Source of the DNA: CAWCKS01 sp963763485
GTDB lineage: Bacteria; Pseudomonadota; Alphaproteobacteria; Rhizobiales; Xanthobacteraceae
Length of the DNA: 64,000 nt
Reading direction: 5' to 3'
NCBI GenBank assembly: GCA_963763485.1
Contig: CAVXOW010000008.1
Coordinates: 1,200,669 to 1,264,668 of the forward strand
The translations under genes and the position numbers were made by a program. Shown here in pieces: positions 1-9,025 of the stretch (position 1 is the stretch's first letter; the number at the start of each line of letters is the position of its first letter). The notes beneath the pieces were generated by a model, which made no database searches, had not been told where the DNA came from, and worked only from the letters and a program-made list of their open reading frames with translations.

Positions 1-1232
1 AGGACGCCGACCAGGACGACGAGGACCAGGACGAGAACGAGGAAGGCGAGCAGGACCAGTCGGGCGCCGACGGCACGCCCGATGGCGACAGCCAGCAGGA
101 AATGTCCGCTGAGCAGGTCGAGGCATCCTCCGAAGAGACGGCCGAGAGTGCCGAAGCGGCGCAATCGCAGGCGAGCGACACGTTCGACGACGGCGACGTC
201 GGCGAGGACGAGCAGCCGGGCGACACCACGCGTCCGCCCCTGCGGGGCAACGAGCCGCGCGGTCCCGAATATCACGCATTCGCGCCGCGCTTCGACGAAG
301 TCGTGGCGGCCGAAGACCTTTGCGACCATGAAGAGCTCGAGCGGCTGCGCAGCTATCTCGACAAGCAGCTTGCACATTTGCAGGGCGTAGTGGCGCGTCT
401 TGCCAATCGCTTGCAGCGCCGCCTGATGGCGCAGCAGAACCGCGCCTGGGATTTCGATCTCGAGGAAGGCGTCCTTGATCCGGCGCGGTTGACGCGCGTC
501 GTCACAGATCCCTTGCATCCGCTGTCGTTCAAGCACGAGAAGGAAGCGACCTTCCGCGACACCGTGGTCACGCTGCTGCTCGACAATTCCGGCTCGATGC
601 GCGGCCGCCCGATCACCGTGGCGGCGACCTGCGCCGACATTCTCGCGCGCACGCTGGAGCGTTGCGGCGTCAAGGTCGAGATTCTCGGCTTCACGACGCG
701 TGCCTGGAAGGGCGGGCAATCACGGGAAGCCTGGCTCGCAGCCGGCAAGCCCGCCAATCCGGGCCGGCTGAATGACCTGCGCCACATCATTTACAAGGCG
801 GCGGACGCGCCGTGGCGGCGCGCGCGCAAGAACCTCGGCCTGATGATGCGCGAGGGCTTGCTGAAGGAGAACATCGACGGCGAGGCGCTCGATTGGGCGC
901 ACAAGCGACTGCTCGGCCGCCCCGAGCAGCGCAAGATCCTGATGATGATCTCGGACGGCGCGCCGGTCGACGATTCCACGCTGTCGGTCAACCCCGGAAA
1001 TTATCTCGAGCGCCACCTGCGGCATATCATCGAGGAGATCGAGACCCGCAGCCCCGTGCAGCTGATCGCGATCGGCATCGGCCATGATGTGACGCGCTAC
1101 TACCGTCGCGCGGTGACCATCGTCGACGCCGAGGAACTCGGCGGCGCGATCACCGAAAAGCTTGCCGAGCTGTTCAGCGAGACCAGCGAAGCGCCGCAGC
1201 AGCGGTCCGCCAAGCCGCGCTGGCTGAACTAG
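1..1232 (+). CDS. cobT: Cobaltochelatase subunit CobT (C-terminal part)
   Basis: The 5' end lies outside the window; the frame is open from base 3. CobT and CobS form the AAA+ chaperone part of the aerobic cobalt chelatase that, with CobN, inserts cobalt into hydrogenobyrinic acid a,c-diamide. The visible part begins with a very acidic Asp/Glu/Gln-rich linker (bases 3-240), typical of CobT, and continues into a von Willebrand A domain. The MIDAS metal site is seen as DNSGSMRG (about bases 580-603), with a later ISDGAP motif (about 949-966) as the third metal-binding loop. The protein ends at a TAG at 1230-1232. CobS would be expected upstream. Identity is firm; the N-terminus cannot be judged. 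Confidence 0.93.
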   Translation, partial: DADQDDEDQDENEEGEQDQSGADGTPDGDSQQEMSAEQVEASSEETAESAEAAQSQASDTFDDGDVGEDEQPGDTTRPPLRGNEPRGPEYHAFAPRFDEVVAAEDLCDHEELERLRSYLDKQLAHLQGVVARLANRLQRRLMAQQNRAWDFDLEEGVLDPARLTRVVTDPLHPLSFKHEKEATFRDTVVTLLLDNSGSMRGRPITVAATCADILARTLERCGVKVEILGFTTRAWKGGQSREAWLAAGKPANPGRLNDLRHIIYKAADAPWRRARKNLGLMMREGLLKENIDGEALDWAHKRLLGRPEQRKILMMISDGAPVDDSTLSVNPGNYLERHLRHIIEEIETRSPVQLIAIGIGHDVTRYYRRAVTIVDAEELGGAITEKLAELFSETSEAPQQRSAKPRWLN

Positions 1233-1245
1233 TTTTCTATTTCGC

Positions 1246-2283
1246 GTGTCGCTCAACATTGTCCGCGCCATCGTCACAGTCGTGGCGATCGCTTTGGCTA
1301 CCTTGCCTGGAGCTGCACCGGTCAATGCACAGACGCGCGAAGCGCGCGTCGCCGAAATCTCCTCTCTCACGGTGCGGTCACGACCGATCGAGGCGTTTGA
1401 CCCCGCCGACAAATCGAAGAAGCGATTCGGTGCGCTCGAGTTTCGCTCAGGGCTGATCCTGACATCCTCGTTCAAGGGCTTTGGCGGCCTCTCAGCGATC
1501 AGGCTCGGTGCTGATGGCGTGAGCTTCACCGCGTTGAGCGACAAGGGTGACTGGTTCACCGGAGCCATTCTCTACCACGGCAAGGTCATGACCGGCCTTG
1601 CCGATGTGAAATCGGCGCCGATGCTCGCCGACGACGGCAAGCCGATCCAGTCGAAGGGATGGTTCGACAGCGAGTCGCTCGCGTTCGACGGCGCGATCGC
1701 CTATGTCGGGCTCGAGCGCGTCAATCGCATCCTGCGCTTCGATTTCTCCAAGGGTGGAATTTTGTCGCGTAGCGAGGTCGTAGCGACACCGCCAGCGATC
1801 GCGCGGCTGCCCTACAACAAGGGGCTTGAGGCATTGGTCTTCGTGCCGAGCGGCCTGCCGCTATCAGGCACACTGATCGCGATCTCCGAGCGCGGCCTCG
1901 ACAAATCAGGCAACCTCCTCGGCTTTCTGATCGGTGGCGCGAACCCCGGTCAGTTCACGGTACGGCGAACCGCGGATTTCGACATCAGCGATTGTGCGCT
2001 GCTGCCGTCGGGCGAACTGTTGTTGCTGGAGCGGAAATTCTCGTTTGTGTCCGGCATCGGCATCCGGATCAGGCGGATACCGCTCGCCTCGCTCAAGCCG
2101 GGCGCAGTCGTCGACGGCCAATCGATCTTCGAAGCCGACCTCGGCGAAGAGATCGACAACATGGAAGGCCTCGACGTGCATCGCGACGCCGATGGCGATC
2201 TCGTGCTGACGATGATCTCGGATGATAATTTTTCGATGCTGCAGCGGACGTTGCTGCTGCAGTTCAGGCTGGTTGAGCCCTAG
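1246..2283 (+). CDS. Secreted esterase-like phytase-family protein
   Basis: A 345-residue protein starting at GTG, 13 bases after cobT and probably cotranscribed with it. Residues 1-29 form a signal peptide (hydrophobic VRAIVTVVAIALATLPG, then an Ala-X-Ala-like site at PVNAQ), so the product is probably periplasmic. The rest matches the phytase-like esterase family (PF13449 type) found next to cobT in related bacteria: repeated short beta segments, a DSESLAFDG segment and an EGLDV segment near the C-terminus, as in a beta-propeller. The substrate is unknown; phytase activity should not be assumed. The TAG stop at 2281-2283 lies inside the target duplication of the neighbouring insertion sequence, so the gene is intact although the element landed exactly at its end. 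Confidence 0.8.
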   Translation: MSLNIVRAIVTVVAIALATLPGAAPVNAQTREARVAEISSLTVRSRPIEAFDPADKSKKRFGALEFRSGLILTSSFKGFGGLSAIRLGADGVSFTALSDKGDWFTGAILYHGKVMTGLADVKSAPMLADDGKPIQSKGWFDSESLAFDGAIAYVGLERVNRILRFDFSKGGILSRSEVVATPPAIARLPYNKGLEALVFVPSGLPLSGTLIAISERGLDKSGNLLGFLIGGANPGQFTVRRTADFDISDCALLPSGELLLLERKFSFVSGIGIRIRRIPLASLKPGAVVDGQSIFEADLGEEIDNMEGLDVHRDADGDLVLTMISDDNFSMLQRTLLLQFRLVEP

Positions 2284-2284
2284 C
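2279..2284. repeat. IS481 target-site duplication, left copy
   Basis: CCTAGC, identical to 3327-3332. It contains the TAG stop codon of the upstream phytase-like gene. Confidence 0.9.
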
Positions 2285-3326
2285 TGTGAGCTTTCATTAG
2301 GTTGTCCATCCGGTCCGAACCGAGGATGTTGAGGTTGTCGAGACTTCAGCTTCCAGGGGGACCGGATGAACGTGCACAAGAATGCCCGACTGACGCGGTA
2401 TGGTCGAGAGCGGATCGTGCGGCAGGCGATGAGCGGGCAGGCGCCGAAGGCCATAGCCGAAGCCGCAGGCGTCTGCCCGCGGACAGTTCGTAAGTGGGTT
2501 GAGCGTTTCCGGCGGGAAGGTCTGGACGGTTTGCGGGACCGTTCATCGCGCCCGCACCGCCTGTATCGGCCGACGGAGGCGACCGTCGTCGAGCAGATTG
2601 CGATGCTGCGGCGGCAACGCATGACCGGCAAGCAGATCGCGATCGAAGCCGGCGTCTCGGCGGCCACCGTCAGCCGTGTTCTCAAGCGACTTGGCCTTAA
2701 CAAATTGAGTGCACTGGAACCAGCCGAGCCGGTGCGTCGCTATGAGCGCGAACAGCCTGGCGAGATGATACATCTCGACATCAAGAAGCTCGGTCGGATC
2801 GATGGCGTGGGCCATCGCATTACCGGCGACCGCAAGGGTGCGAGTAACCTGCGCTCCCGCGGCAAGGGACCGGGCTGGGAGTATGTCCATGTTTGCATCG
2901 ATGACCATTCGCGCATCGCCTTTGCAGAGGTGATGCCAAACGAGCGCGGACGCAGCGCAATCGCCTTCCTGAAGGCCGCGCTCATCTACTACGCCAGTCT
3001 CGGCGTCAAAGTTGAGCGGGTGATGACCGACAACGGCTCCTGCTACAAATCCTTCGCCTTCCGCAGACCCTGCAAGCGGCACCGTCTCAAGCACATCCGA
3101 ACAAGACCTTATACGCCCAAGACAAATGGAAAGGCCGAACGCTTCATCCAGACTTCACTGCGCGAATGGGCATATGCCTACGCCTATCAGCACTCCCGCC
3201 AGCGCCGCGCCCAGCTCCCGGCATGGCTTCACCGCTACAATTGGCACAGGCCTCACTCAGGCATCGGTGCTAAAACACCCATCAGCAGACTTGGCCTGAC
3301 TGAGGACAACCTGTTGAGGCTCCACA
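2285..3326 (+). mobile_element. IS481-family insertion sequence, intact, 1042 bp
   Basis: Imperfect terminal inverted repeats are visible at 2285-2307 (begins TGTGAGCTTTC, ends AGGTTGTCC) and 3304-3326 (begins GGACAACCTG, ends CTCCACA). Both outer ends are TGTG-type, as in IS481. The element is bracketed by a perfect 6-bp direct repeat CCTAGC (2279-2284 and 3327-3332), which fits the NCTAGN target reported for IS481 of Bordetella. It carries one transposase gene with a complete DDE triad. Perfect target copies and an open transposase suggest a recent insertion. The repeats and duplication are read directly; the family assignment comes from the transposase and the target. Confidence 0.92.
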
Positions 3327-3331
3327 CCTAG
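2366..3331 (+). CDS. IS481-family DDE transposase
   Basis: A 321-residue transposase. Residues 10-60 and 70-115 look like two helix-turn-helix segments for end binding (KAIAEAAGVCPRTVRKWVE and QIAIEAGVSAATVSRVLKR). The integrase core follows, with the catalytic triad at D138 (IHLDIKK), D222 (MTDNGS) and E258 (NGKAERF). Start ATG 2366 follows a GGGGGACC purine-rich stretch. The last codons run across the right end of the element: the final element base is the A of ACC, and the stop TAG comes from the target duplication. No frameshift or internal stop is seen, so the element may be active. Confidence 0.93.
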   Translation: MNVHKNARLTRYGRERIVRQAMSGQAPKAIAEAAGVCPRTVRKWVERFRREGLDGLRDRSSRPHRLYRPTEATVVEQIAMLRRQRMTGKQIAIEAGVSAATVSRVLKRLGLNKLSALEPAEPVRRYEREQPGEMIHLDIKKLGRIDGVGHRITGDRKGASNLRSRGKGPGWEYVHVCIDDHSRIAFAEVMPNERGRSAIAFLKAALIYYASLGVKVERVMTDNGSCYKSFAFRRPCKRHRLKHIRTRPYTPKTNGKAERFIQTSLREWAYAYAYQHSRQRRAQLPAWLHRYNWHRPHSGIGAKTPISRLGLTEDNLLRLHT

Positions 3332-3332
3332 C
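3327..3332. repeat. IS481 target-site duplication, right copy
   Basis: CCTAGC, identical to 2279-2284. Its TAG (3329-3331) acts as the stop codon of the transposase, just outside the right inverted repeat. Confidence 0.9.
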
Positions 3333-3403
3333 GCACGTTCTGGAAAAGCCTGCCCTCGACATGGATCGGGGGTGGGAACCGGCGCTCGGAATGCTCGAAA
3401 AGA

Positions 3404-3697
3404 TCAGCTCGCCGCGGCGGCCTTCTTCTTCACGATCTGGCGCTTGATATCGCGGGCCCGCAGCGAAAGCTTCTCTGTCTTCGCCTTGAGCAGGAACGCA
3501 TCCAGCCCGCCGCAATGGTCGACCGATTTCACCGCGTTGGTCGAAACGCGCAGGCGTACCGAGCGGCCGAGCGTGTCGGAGATCATCGTCACGTTCTGCA
3601 GGTTCGCCAGGAAGCGGCGCTTGGTCTTGATATTGGAGTGGCTCACCTTGTGGCCAACTTGCGCGGCCTTGGCCGTGAGATCGCAGCGCCGGGACAT
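3404..3697 (-). CDS. rpmB: 50S ribosomal protein L28
   Basis: A 97-residue basic protein of the large ribosomal subunit. The start is the ATG at 3697, giving MSRRCDLTAK, the usual L28 N-terminus; an AAGGA Shine-Dalgarno lies about 8 bases upstream. An in-frame ATG ten codons further up adds residues not seen in the family and is not chosen. The body shows the L28 features GHKVSHSN, KTKRRFLANLQ and LRVSTNA, with a Lys/Ala-rich tail. It stands alone, divergent from the DUF3108 gene, an arrangement common in Bradyrhizobium. Its 3' end faces the insertion sequence about 70 bases away, which may have separated it from its native terminator context. Confidence 0.96.
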   Translation of the reverse strand: MSRRCDLTAKAAQVGHKVSHSNIKTKRRFLANLQNVTMISDTLGRSVRLRVSTNAVKSVDHCGGLDAFLLKAKTEKLSLRARDIKRQIVKKKAAAAS

Positions 3698-4019
3698 GTC
3701 GAGATCCTTGAAAGAAAATTGAGCCAAAGCTCGCCACCCGTTTGCGGCTACAAGCTTGGTCTGTCGTCCATTTTCAGGAACCGCGGACGTATAAGGGGCT
3801 GCTGGCAGAGCGTCAAGCCGCTTGCGGCGGTCCGAAACCCTGCAGAAATTCCCCAGAAAATTCGACTTTTCAGTTGCTTAACGGGTACCAGTGGGTCGAG
3901 CGGGTCCATATATTCGACGCAATCGGGGCGTGAGGCTGGCCCTAATTTCAAAGACCCGCGGCGATAAGGCCGACGGGGCCGTCGGCTGACTGCCGACCGT
4001 CTTGACCGTCAGGATTGGC
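3698..4019. other. Divergent intergenic region, rpmB / DUF3108 gene
   Basis: This 322-base stretch holds no convincing gene. It must contain the leftward rpmB promoter and the rightward promoter of the DUF3108 gene. No terminator or convincing consensus promoter was recognised. Confidence 0.5.
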
Positions 4020-4886
4020 GTGGTGATCCCTCCCGATATTTCGCGAAATCTCCATTTCCGGCTGGGCGCGGCCCTTTTGTGCGTGCCGTTCCTGCTTGCA
4101 GGTGCTGAGGCTCGCGCGCAGGCGCGGCTCGATGCAAGCTACGAGGTGTCGCTGTCGGGCATCACCATTGGCAAGGGCAACTGGGTGATCGAGCTCGGCG
4201 ACGACCAGTATTCCGCGGCAGCGTTCGGTGGCAGCTCGGGCCTTTTGCGCGCCGTGTCGACCGGCCAGGGAAGCGGTGGCTCGCAGGGCCGTATCGTCAA
4301 GGGGCAGCTCCAGCCGGCGTCCTACACGGTGACGATCTCGACCAGCAACAAGACCGAGACCATCCGGATGGCGCTCGCAGGCGGCAACATCAAGGATTTC
4401 TCGATTGATCCGCAGCCGCCCGAAGATCCCTTCCGTATACCGGTAACCGATGCACACAAGCGGGGGGTCAGCGATCCCATGACTGCGTCGCTGGTGCATG
4501 TTCCCGGCACCGCCGACCCCGTGAGCGCCGAAGCGTGTACCGTGACAAGCGCGGTGTTTGACGGACGGATGCGTTACGACCTCAGCCTTGAATTCAAGCG
4601 GATCGAGGCGATCAAGGTCGACGGCTACCAGGGACCGGTCGTGGTCTGCGCCGTCTATTTCGCGCCGGTGGCCGGCTACAATCCGGAGCGCTCGGCGATC
4701 AAATATCTTGCCGCGCAACGGCACATGGAACTCTGGCTGGCGCCAATTGCGGGAACCCGCATCCTGGTTCCCTACCGCCTGACGATCCCAACCCCGCTGG
4801 GCACCGGCAAGCTCGAGGCGACGCGTTTGATCTCGACACCGTTGGTTGCGCACGGCACCACGGCGGTAGCGCCAAAAACGCAATAA
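4020..4886 (+). CDS. DUF3108 domain protein, exported
   Basis: About 288 residues with an N-terminal signal peptide (LHFRLGAALLCVPFLLAG then ARAQA), so probably periplasmic. The mature part fits DUF3108, a predicted beta-barrel/lipocalin-like fold of unknown role, with the typical opening DASYEVSLSGITIGKG and a late segment on interconversion of beta strands (MELWLAPIAGTRILVPYRL). GTG 4020 (or GTG 4023) is preferred because AGGA at 4011-4014 precedes it; a TTG at 4002 is in frame but has no ribosome site. The gene is divergent from rpmB. Biochemical function unknown. Confidence 0.8.
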   Translation: MVIPPDISRNLHFRLGAALLCVPFLLAGAEARAQARLDASYEVSLSGITIGKGNWVIELGDDQYSAAAFGGSSGLLRAVSTGQGSGGSQGRIVKGQLQPASYTVTISTSNKTETIRMALAGGNIKDFSIDPQPPEDPFRIPVTDAHKRGVSDPMTASLVHVPGTADPVSAEACTVTSAVFDGRMRYDLSLEFKRIEAIKVDGYQGPVVVCAVYFAPVAGYNPERSAIKYLAAQRHMELWLAPIAGTRILVPYRLTIPTPLGTGKLEATRLISTPLVAHGTTAVAPKTQ

Positions 4887-5251
4887 TCGGGAGCGCTGGC
4901 AGCGGCCGCAGCGGGCCTTCGTGTTGCGGAATCCTGTTGACTCCAGGTCGAAGCCGAGTCCGTCCGGCGCTTTACGAATTCCGACGTGTCGAACGGCGAT
5001 CGAGGCAGGTATTTGCTTGATCTGGTGTTCGTGCAATGACTTGGATCGACATGTTGCGGTGAACGAATCGGATGGACCGCGAGTCAGCAATTCGGGCGCA
5101 ATTCGTTCTAAACTCGTTCCGAGACTTAAAATTCGAAGCTGATGGCGTCACATCGTGGGACATGAGATAGGTTGCTACCGTTCCCGCTCGCGCATTTGCG
5201 TGAAAGCATCCTCCCCACGGATACCGCCAGTTCCACAGGCGAGTTGAATTG
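4887..5251. other. Intergenic region before the helicase gene
   Basis: 365 bases with no supportable gene on either strand. It is presumably the promoter and leader of the downstream helicase gene. No repeat, riboswitch or terminator was recognised. Confidence 0.4.
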
Positions 5252-8200
5252 ATGCCAATTTCTGATTTGTCGCCGGTCGTTGCCGGAGGGCGCGCAGCAG
5301 GTGCCGGCGTGACGGCCGTGCTGGGGCCGACCAACACCGGCAAAACTCATCTGGCGATCGAGCGCATGCTCGCGCACTCGTCTGGCTTGATTGGCCTGCC
5401 GCTGCGACTGCTGGCGCGCGAGGTCTACAACAAGCTGGTGGATCGGGCCGGCGCCAATTCGGTGGCGCTGATTACCGGCGAAGAGAAGATCAAGCCGCCG
5501 AAGGCCAGGTTCTGGGTCTCGACCGTCGAGGCCATGCCACGCGACCTCGACGTCTCGTTTCTCGCTGTCGATGAAATCCAGATCTGCGCCGACCTCGAGC
5601 GTGGCCATGTCTTCACCGACCGTGTTCTGCATCGCCGCGGCCGCGATGAAACCCTGATCCTGGGCGCCGCGACGATGCGCAACATCGTCGAACGGTTATT
5701 GCCCGGCATCAGCATCGTGACGCGGCCGCGCCTGTCGCAACTCTCGTTCAGCGGCGATCGCAAGATCACACGGCAGCCGCGGCGCACCGCGATCGTCGCG
5801 TTTTCGGCCGATGAAGTCTACGCCATCGCCGAGTTGATCCGCCGGCAGCGCGGCGGCGCCGCCGTTGTGATGGGTTCGCTCAGCCCGCGAACGCGCAATG
5901 CGCAAGTCGAGATGTTCCAGTCCGGCGAGGTCGACTACCTCGTGGCGACCGATGCCATCGGCATGGGTTTGAATCTCGACGTCGATCACGTCGCGTTTGC
6001 GTCCGACCGCAAATATGACGGCTACCAGTATCGCCGCCTGAATCCGTCGGAATTTGCCCAAATTGCCGGCCGTGCCGGGCGCGCCTCCCGTGACGGTACT
6101 TTTGGCACCACCGGCCGCTGCGCGCCGTTCGAGCCGGAATTGGTCAATGCGTTGCAGAATCACGCATTTGAAAGCGTGCGCCTGCTGCAATGGCGCAATT
6201 CGGCTCTGGATTTTTCGTCGCTCGGGGCGTTGCAGGCGACGCTAGCGATGACGCCAACGCACGAGGCGCTGGCTCGCGCGCCGATCGCCGAAGACATCCG
6301 CGTGCTCGACCATGCCGTGCGCGACACTGACATCCGCGGACTGGCGCGGGATGCCGCCTCCGTCGAGCGACTGTGGGACGTCTGCCAGATCCCGGACTAT
6401 CGCAAGATCGCACCGGCCGCCCATGCAGAGCTGGTAGCGACACTGTTCGCCTACCTGATGCGCGAGGGTCGAATTCCGGACGACTGGTATGCCGCGCAGG
6501 TCGCGCAGACCGACCGTGTCGATGGTGACATCGATACGCTGTCGGCGCGGATTGCGCAGATCAGGACCTGGACCTTTGCGGCAAATCGTCCGGACTGGCT
6601 GGGCGATCCCGAGCATTGGCAAGGTGTCACACGCGCGGTAGAGGATAGGCTGTCGGACGCCCTGCACGATCGCTTGACCGAACGTTTCGTCGATCGCCGG
6701 ACCAGCGTCCTGATGCGGCGGTTGCGGGAAAATGCGGTTTTGAGCACGGAGATCAGCAAGACAGGCGACGTCGTCGTCGAGGGCCATGTCATTGGCCGTC
6801 TGGACGGCTTCATGTTTGCGCCCGACGCGGCAGAAGCCGGCAGTGAGGCAAAGGCGCTGCAGGCTGCCGCCCAGAAGGCCCTGGCCGGTGAGATCGACGC
6901 GCGCGCGGAGCGGCTTGGCAGCGCGCCGGACACTCAGTTCGTGCTGACCGCAGACGGCACGATCCGCTGGGTCGGCGACGCCGTCGGCAGGCTTGTCAGC
7001 TCCGATTCAGACAATGTGCTGGTGCCGCGGATCCGCATCGTTGCCGATGACCGGCTGGCCGGTGCATCGCGCGAAGCGGTCCAGACGCGGCTCGATCTCT
7101 GGCTGAAGACGCATGTCGAGAAGTTGCTGGGGCCGCTGTTCGAACTGTCGAAGGCCGAAGACGTCACCGGCATTGCCCGCGGCATCGCCTTCCAGCTCGT
7201 CGAGGCGCTGGGCGTGCTCGATCGCCAGAAGATCTCCGCCGAAATCAAGGGCCTCGACCAGCCCGCGCGCGCATCGTTGCGCAAGTACGGAGTGCGGTTC
7301 GGTGCCTATCACATCTATATCCCGATCCTGCTCAAGCCGGCCGCGCGATCGCTCGCGCTGCAGCTCTCGGCCTTGAAACGCGGCGAAGCGGATACTGCGT
7401 CGCTTGCGGGCATTCAGCAGCTCGCAGGCAGCGGGCGCACGTCGTTTGCGATCGACAAGGAGATCGATCGCGATGCGTATCGGGCGCTGGGTTACAAGGT
7501 CTGCGGCGAACGCGCCGTTCGCGTCGATATCCTGGAACGGCTCGCCGACCTGATCCGCGCCGCACTGTCGTGGCGCGAGGGTTCGCCCGTGCCGAGGCCC
7601 GCCGGTGCGTTCGACGGTCGCTCGTTCACGGTGACCCAGGCGATGACCTCGCTCGTCGGTTCGACCGGGGAGGATTTTGCCGCGATGCTGCGCTCGCTTG
7701 GCTATCGCATGGACCGCCGTCCGCCTCTGCCGCCGGCACCTGAGCCGCCGTCTGCAGCTGTCGAGGAAGCGGCTGTTGCGACCGTGGATGCTGCCGAACA
7801 TGCGTCCGCCGAGCCGACGACTGCATCTGAACCGCCTGCAGCAGGTGAGGCATTCACTGCCGCAGCGGCCGAAGAGGTCGCACCTGTCGCCGTCGCTGCG
7901 GAGCATTCACGCGAGGATGATCATCAGGACGTGTCGGTCGCCAGCGCGCCTGAGACGATCGTCGATGCGCCAATCGTTGAAACGCCAGCGGCTACCGTGC
8001 CTCCGGTCGCGCCAGAAGCGGCCGACGTCGCAGCTGCGGACAGCACTCCGGCGGCAACCGCGGAGCCGACAGTGGCTGCGGCGCCTGAGCTGGTCGAAGT
8101 CTGGCGTGCTGGTGGGCGGTTCGAGGATCGGCGTCCACGGCATGAACGGCATCGCCATCACCGACCTCAGCCGCCCTCCGAGGCGCAGGCGGGTGATGCG

Positions 8201-8572
8201 GCGGCCGAGGCCAGCGGCAAGGCCGAAGGCGCGCACAAAGAACATCGCCGGCGACGACGCCGTCACGGCGATCGGCCGCGGCCGGACGTTGGTGCTCCCG
8301 CGCCTGCCGAGGGCGCGACCGCCGCTGCGATTGCTGCAGCGCCTGCCGAGGGCGCTTCAGCGGAGGCGCCCGACAAGCAGCGCCGCGAGCGCAATGAGGG
8401 TCGCCGCGGTGACCACCACGATCGTCATCGCGATAAACGCGGTCACCAACGGCGAGAGCGTGACTTCACCCCGCGCCCGCCGCGCGAACGGCCGATCGAT
8501 CCGAATTCGCCGTTTGCCAAGCTCGCGGCGCTGAAAGAGCAACTCGAGAGCAGGGCCAAGGAGAAGCGATAG
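5252..8572 (+). CDS. Suv3-like RNA helicase with long basic tail
   Basis: A protein of about 1106 residues. Walker A is GPTNTGKTH near residue 25-33, and the DEAD-like box is DEIQ near residue 107-110, the form typical of the Suv3/mitochondrial degradosome helicase group. Helicase motif VI is seen around QIAGRAGRASRDG. The second half holds a helical C-terminal core. From about residue 800 onward there is a Pro/Ala/Glu-rich stretch, then an Arg/His-rich basic tail (HERHRHHRP, HKEHRRRRRRHGDR) likely to bind RNA. The ATG at 5252 is chosen over a TTG one codon earlier. It probably acts in RNA unwinding and decay. The following S4 gene starts 36 bases later, suggesting an operon. Confidence 0.88.
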   Translation: MPISDLSPVVAGGRAAGAGVTAVLGPTNTGKTHLAIERMLAHSSGLIGLPLRLLAREVYNKLVDRAGANSVALITGEEKIKPPKARFWVSTVEAMPRDLDVSFLAVDEIQICADLERGHVFTDRVLHRRGRDETLILGAATMRNIVERLLPGISIVTRPRLSQLSFSGDRKITRQPRRTAIVAFSADEVYAIAELIRRQRGGAAVVMGSLSPRTRNAQVEMFQSGEVDYLVATDAIGMGLNLDVDHVAFASDRKYDGYQYRRLNPSEFAQIAGRAGRASRDGTFGTTGRCAPFEPELVNALQNHAFESVRLLQWRNSALDFSSLGALQATLAMTPTHEALARAPIAEDIRVLDHAVRDTDIRGLARDAASVERLWDVCQIPDYRKIAPAAHAELVATLFAYLMREGRIPDDWYAAQVAQTDRVDGDIDTLSARIAQIRTWTFAANRPDWLGDPEHWQGVTRAVEDRLSDALHDRLTERFVDRRTSVLMRRLRENAVLSTEISKTGDVVVEGHVIGRLDGFMFAPDAAEAGSEAKALQAAAQKALAGEIDARAERLGSAPDTQFVLTADGTIRWVGDAVGRLVSSDSDNVLVPRIRIVADDRLAGASREAVQTRLDLWLKTHVEKLLGPLFELSKAEDVTGIARGIAFQLVEALGVLDRQKISAEIKGLDQPARASLRKYGVRFGAYHIYIPILLKPAARSLALQLSALKRGEADTASLAGIQQLAGSGRTSFAIDKEIDRDAYRALGYKVCGERAVRVDILERLADLIRAALSWREGSPVPRPAGAFDGRSFTVTQAMTSLVGSTGEDFAAMLRSLGYRMDRRPPLPPAPEPPSAAVEEAAVATVDAAEHASAEPTTASEPPAAGEAFTAAAAEEVAPVAVAAEHSREDDHQDVSVASAPETIVDAPIVETPAATVPPVAPEAADVAAADSTPAATAEPTVAAAPELVEVWRAGGRFEDRRPRHERHRHHRPQPPSEAQAGDAAAEASGKAEGAHKEHRRRRRRHGDRPRPDVGAPAPAEGATAAAIAAAPAEGASAEAPDKQRRERNEGRRGDHHDRHRDKRGHQRRERDFTPRPPRERPIDPNSPFAKLAALKEQLESRAKEKR

Positions 8573-8608
8573 CGCATGATCCGCGTCGCTTCTCGCCGCG
8601 TTTAGCGA

Positions 8609-8872
8609 ATGGATCGCCAGCGCATCGACAAGTGGCTGTGGCACGCGCGGATCGTCAAGACGCGAACCTCGGCGGCGGCTCTCGTGACCGGTGGCCGTGT
8701 CAGGGTCAACGGCAGCCGGATCGTTGCTCCGGGCCACGCATTGAAGATCGGTGATGTCGTCACCACCGCGCTCGACGGCCGCGTCTGTGTGTGGCGCGTC
8801 GAGCAATTCTCTGAACGCCGCGGCGATGCGGAGGCCGGGCGGGCACTCTATATCGACATGGACAAGGCCTAG
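8609..8872 (+). CDS. S4 domain RNA-binding protein (HslR-like)
   Basis: 87 residues. Residues 3-60 are an S4 RNA-binding fold (RIDKWLWHARIVKTRT, GRVRVNG, KIGDVV), as in HslR/Hsp15, which recycles stalled 50S-peptidyl-tRNA complexes. It follows the helicase by 36 bases and precedes fdxA, the order usual in related genomes. The C-terminus stops soon after the S4 core, while many homologues carry an extra basic tail; the DNA downstream in this frame encodes Arg-rich residues after the TAG, so a shortened tail is possible but unproven. Confidence 0.85.
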   Translation: MDRQRIDKWLWHARIVKTRTSAAALVTGGRVRVNGSRIVAPGHALKIGDVVTTALDGRVCVWRVEQFSERRGDAEAGRALYIDMDKA

Positions 8873-9025
8873 CGCAGGCGCAAGGCGCTGGACGCCGCGC
8901 TTCGGCGCTGCCTCCGTGCACTTTTGCGACGCGGCGTGCATTGCTGGGCGGCTGGCGATTCGCTTGCGATGCCAGACGTCCTGCGCTAGGCCATCGCTCG
9001 AATTACGCGGGGTCCGGAGCTACCG

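Noticed and set aside
3948..5090. Long leftward open frame of 380 codons
   Set aside because: It runs antisense to the DUF3108 gene, is Arg/His-rich with no domain, and is a GC-rich shadow frame.
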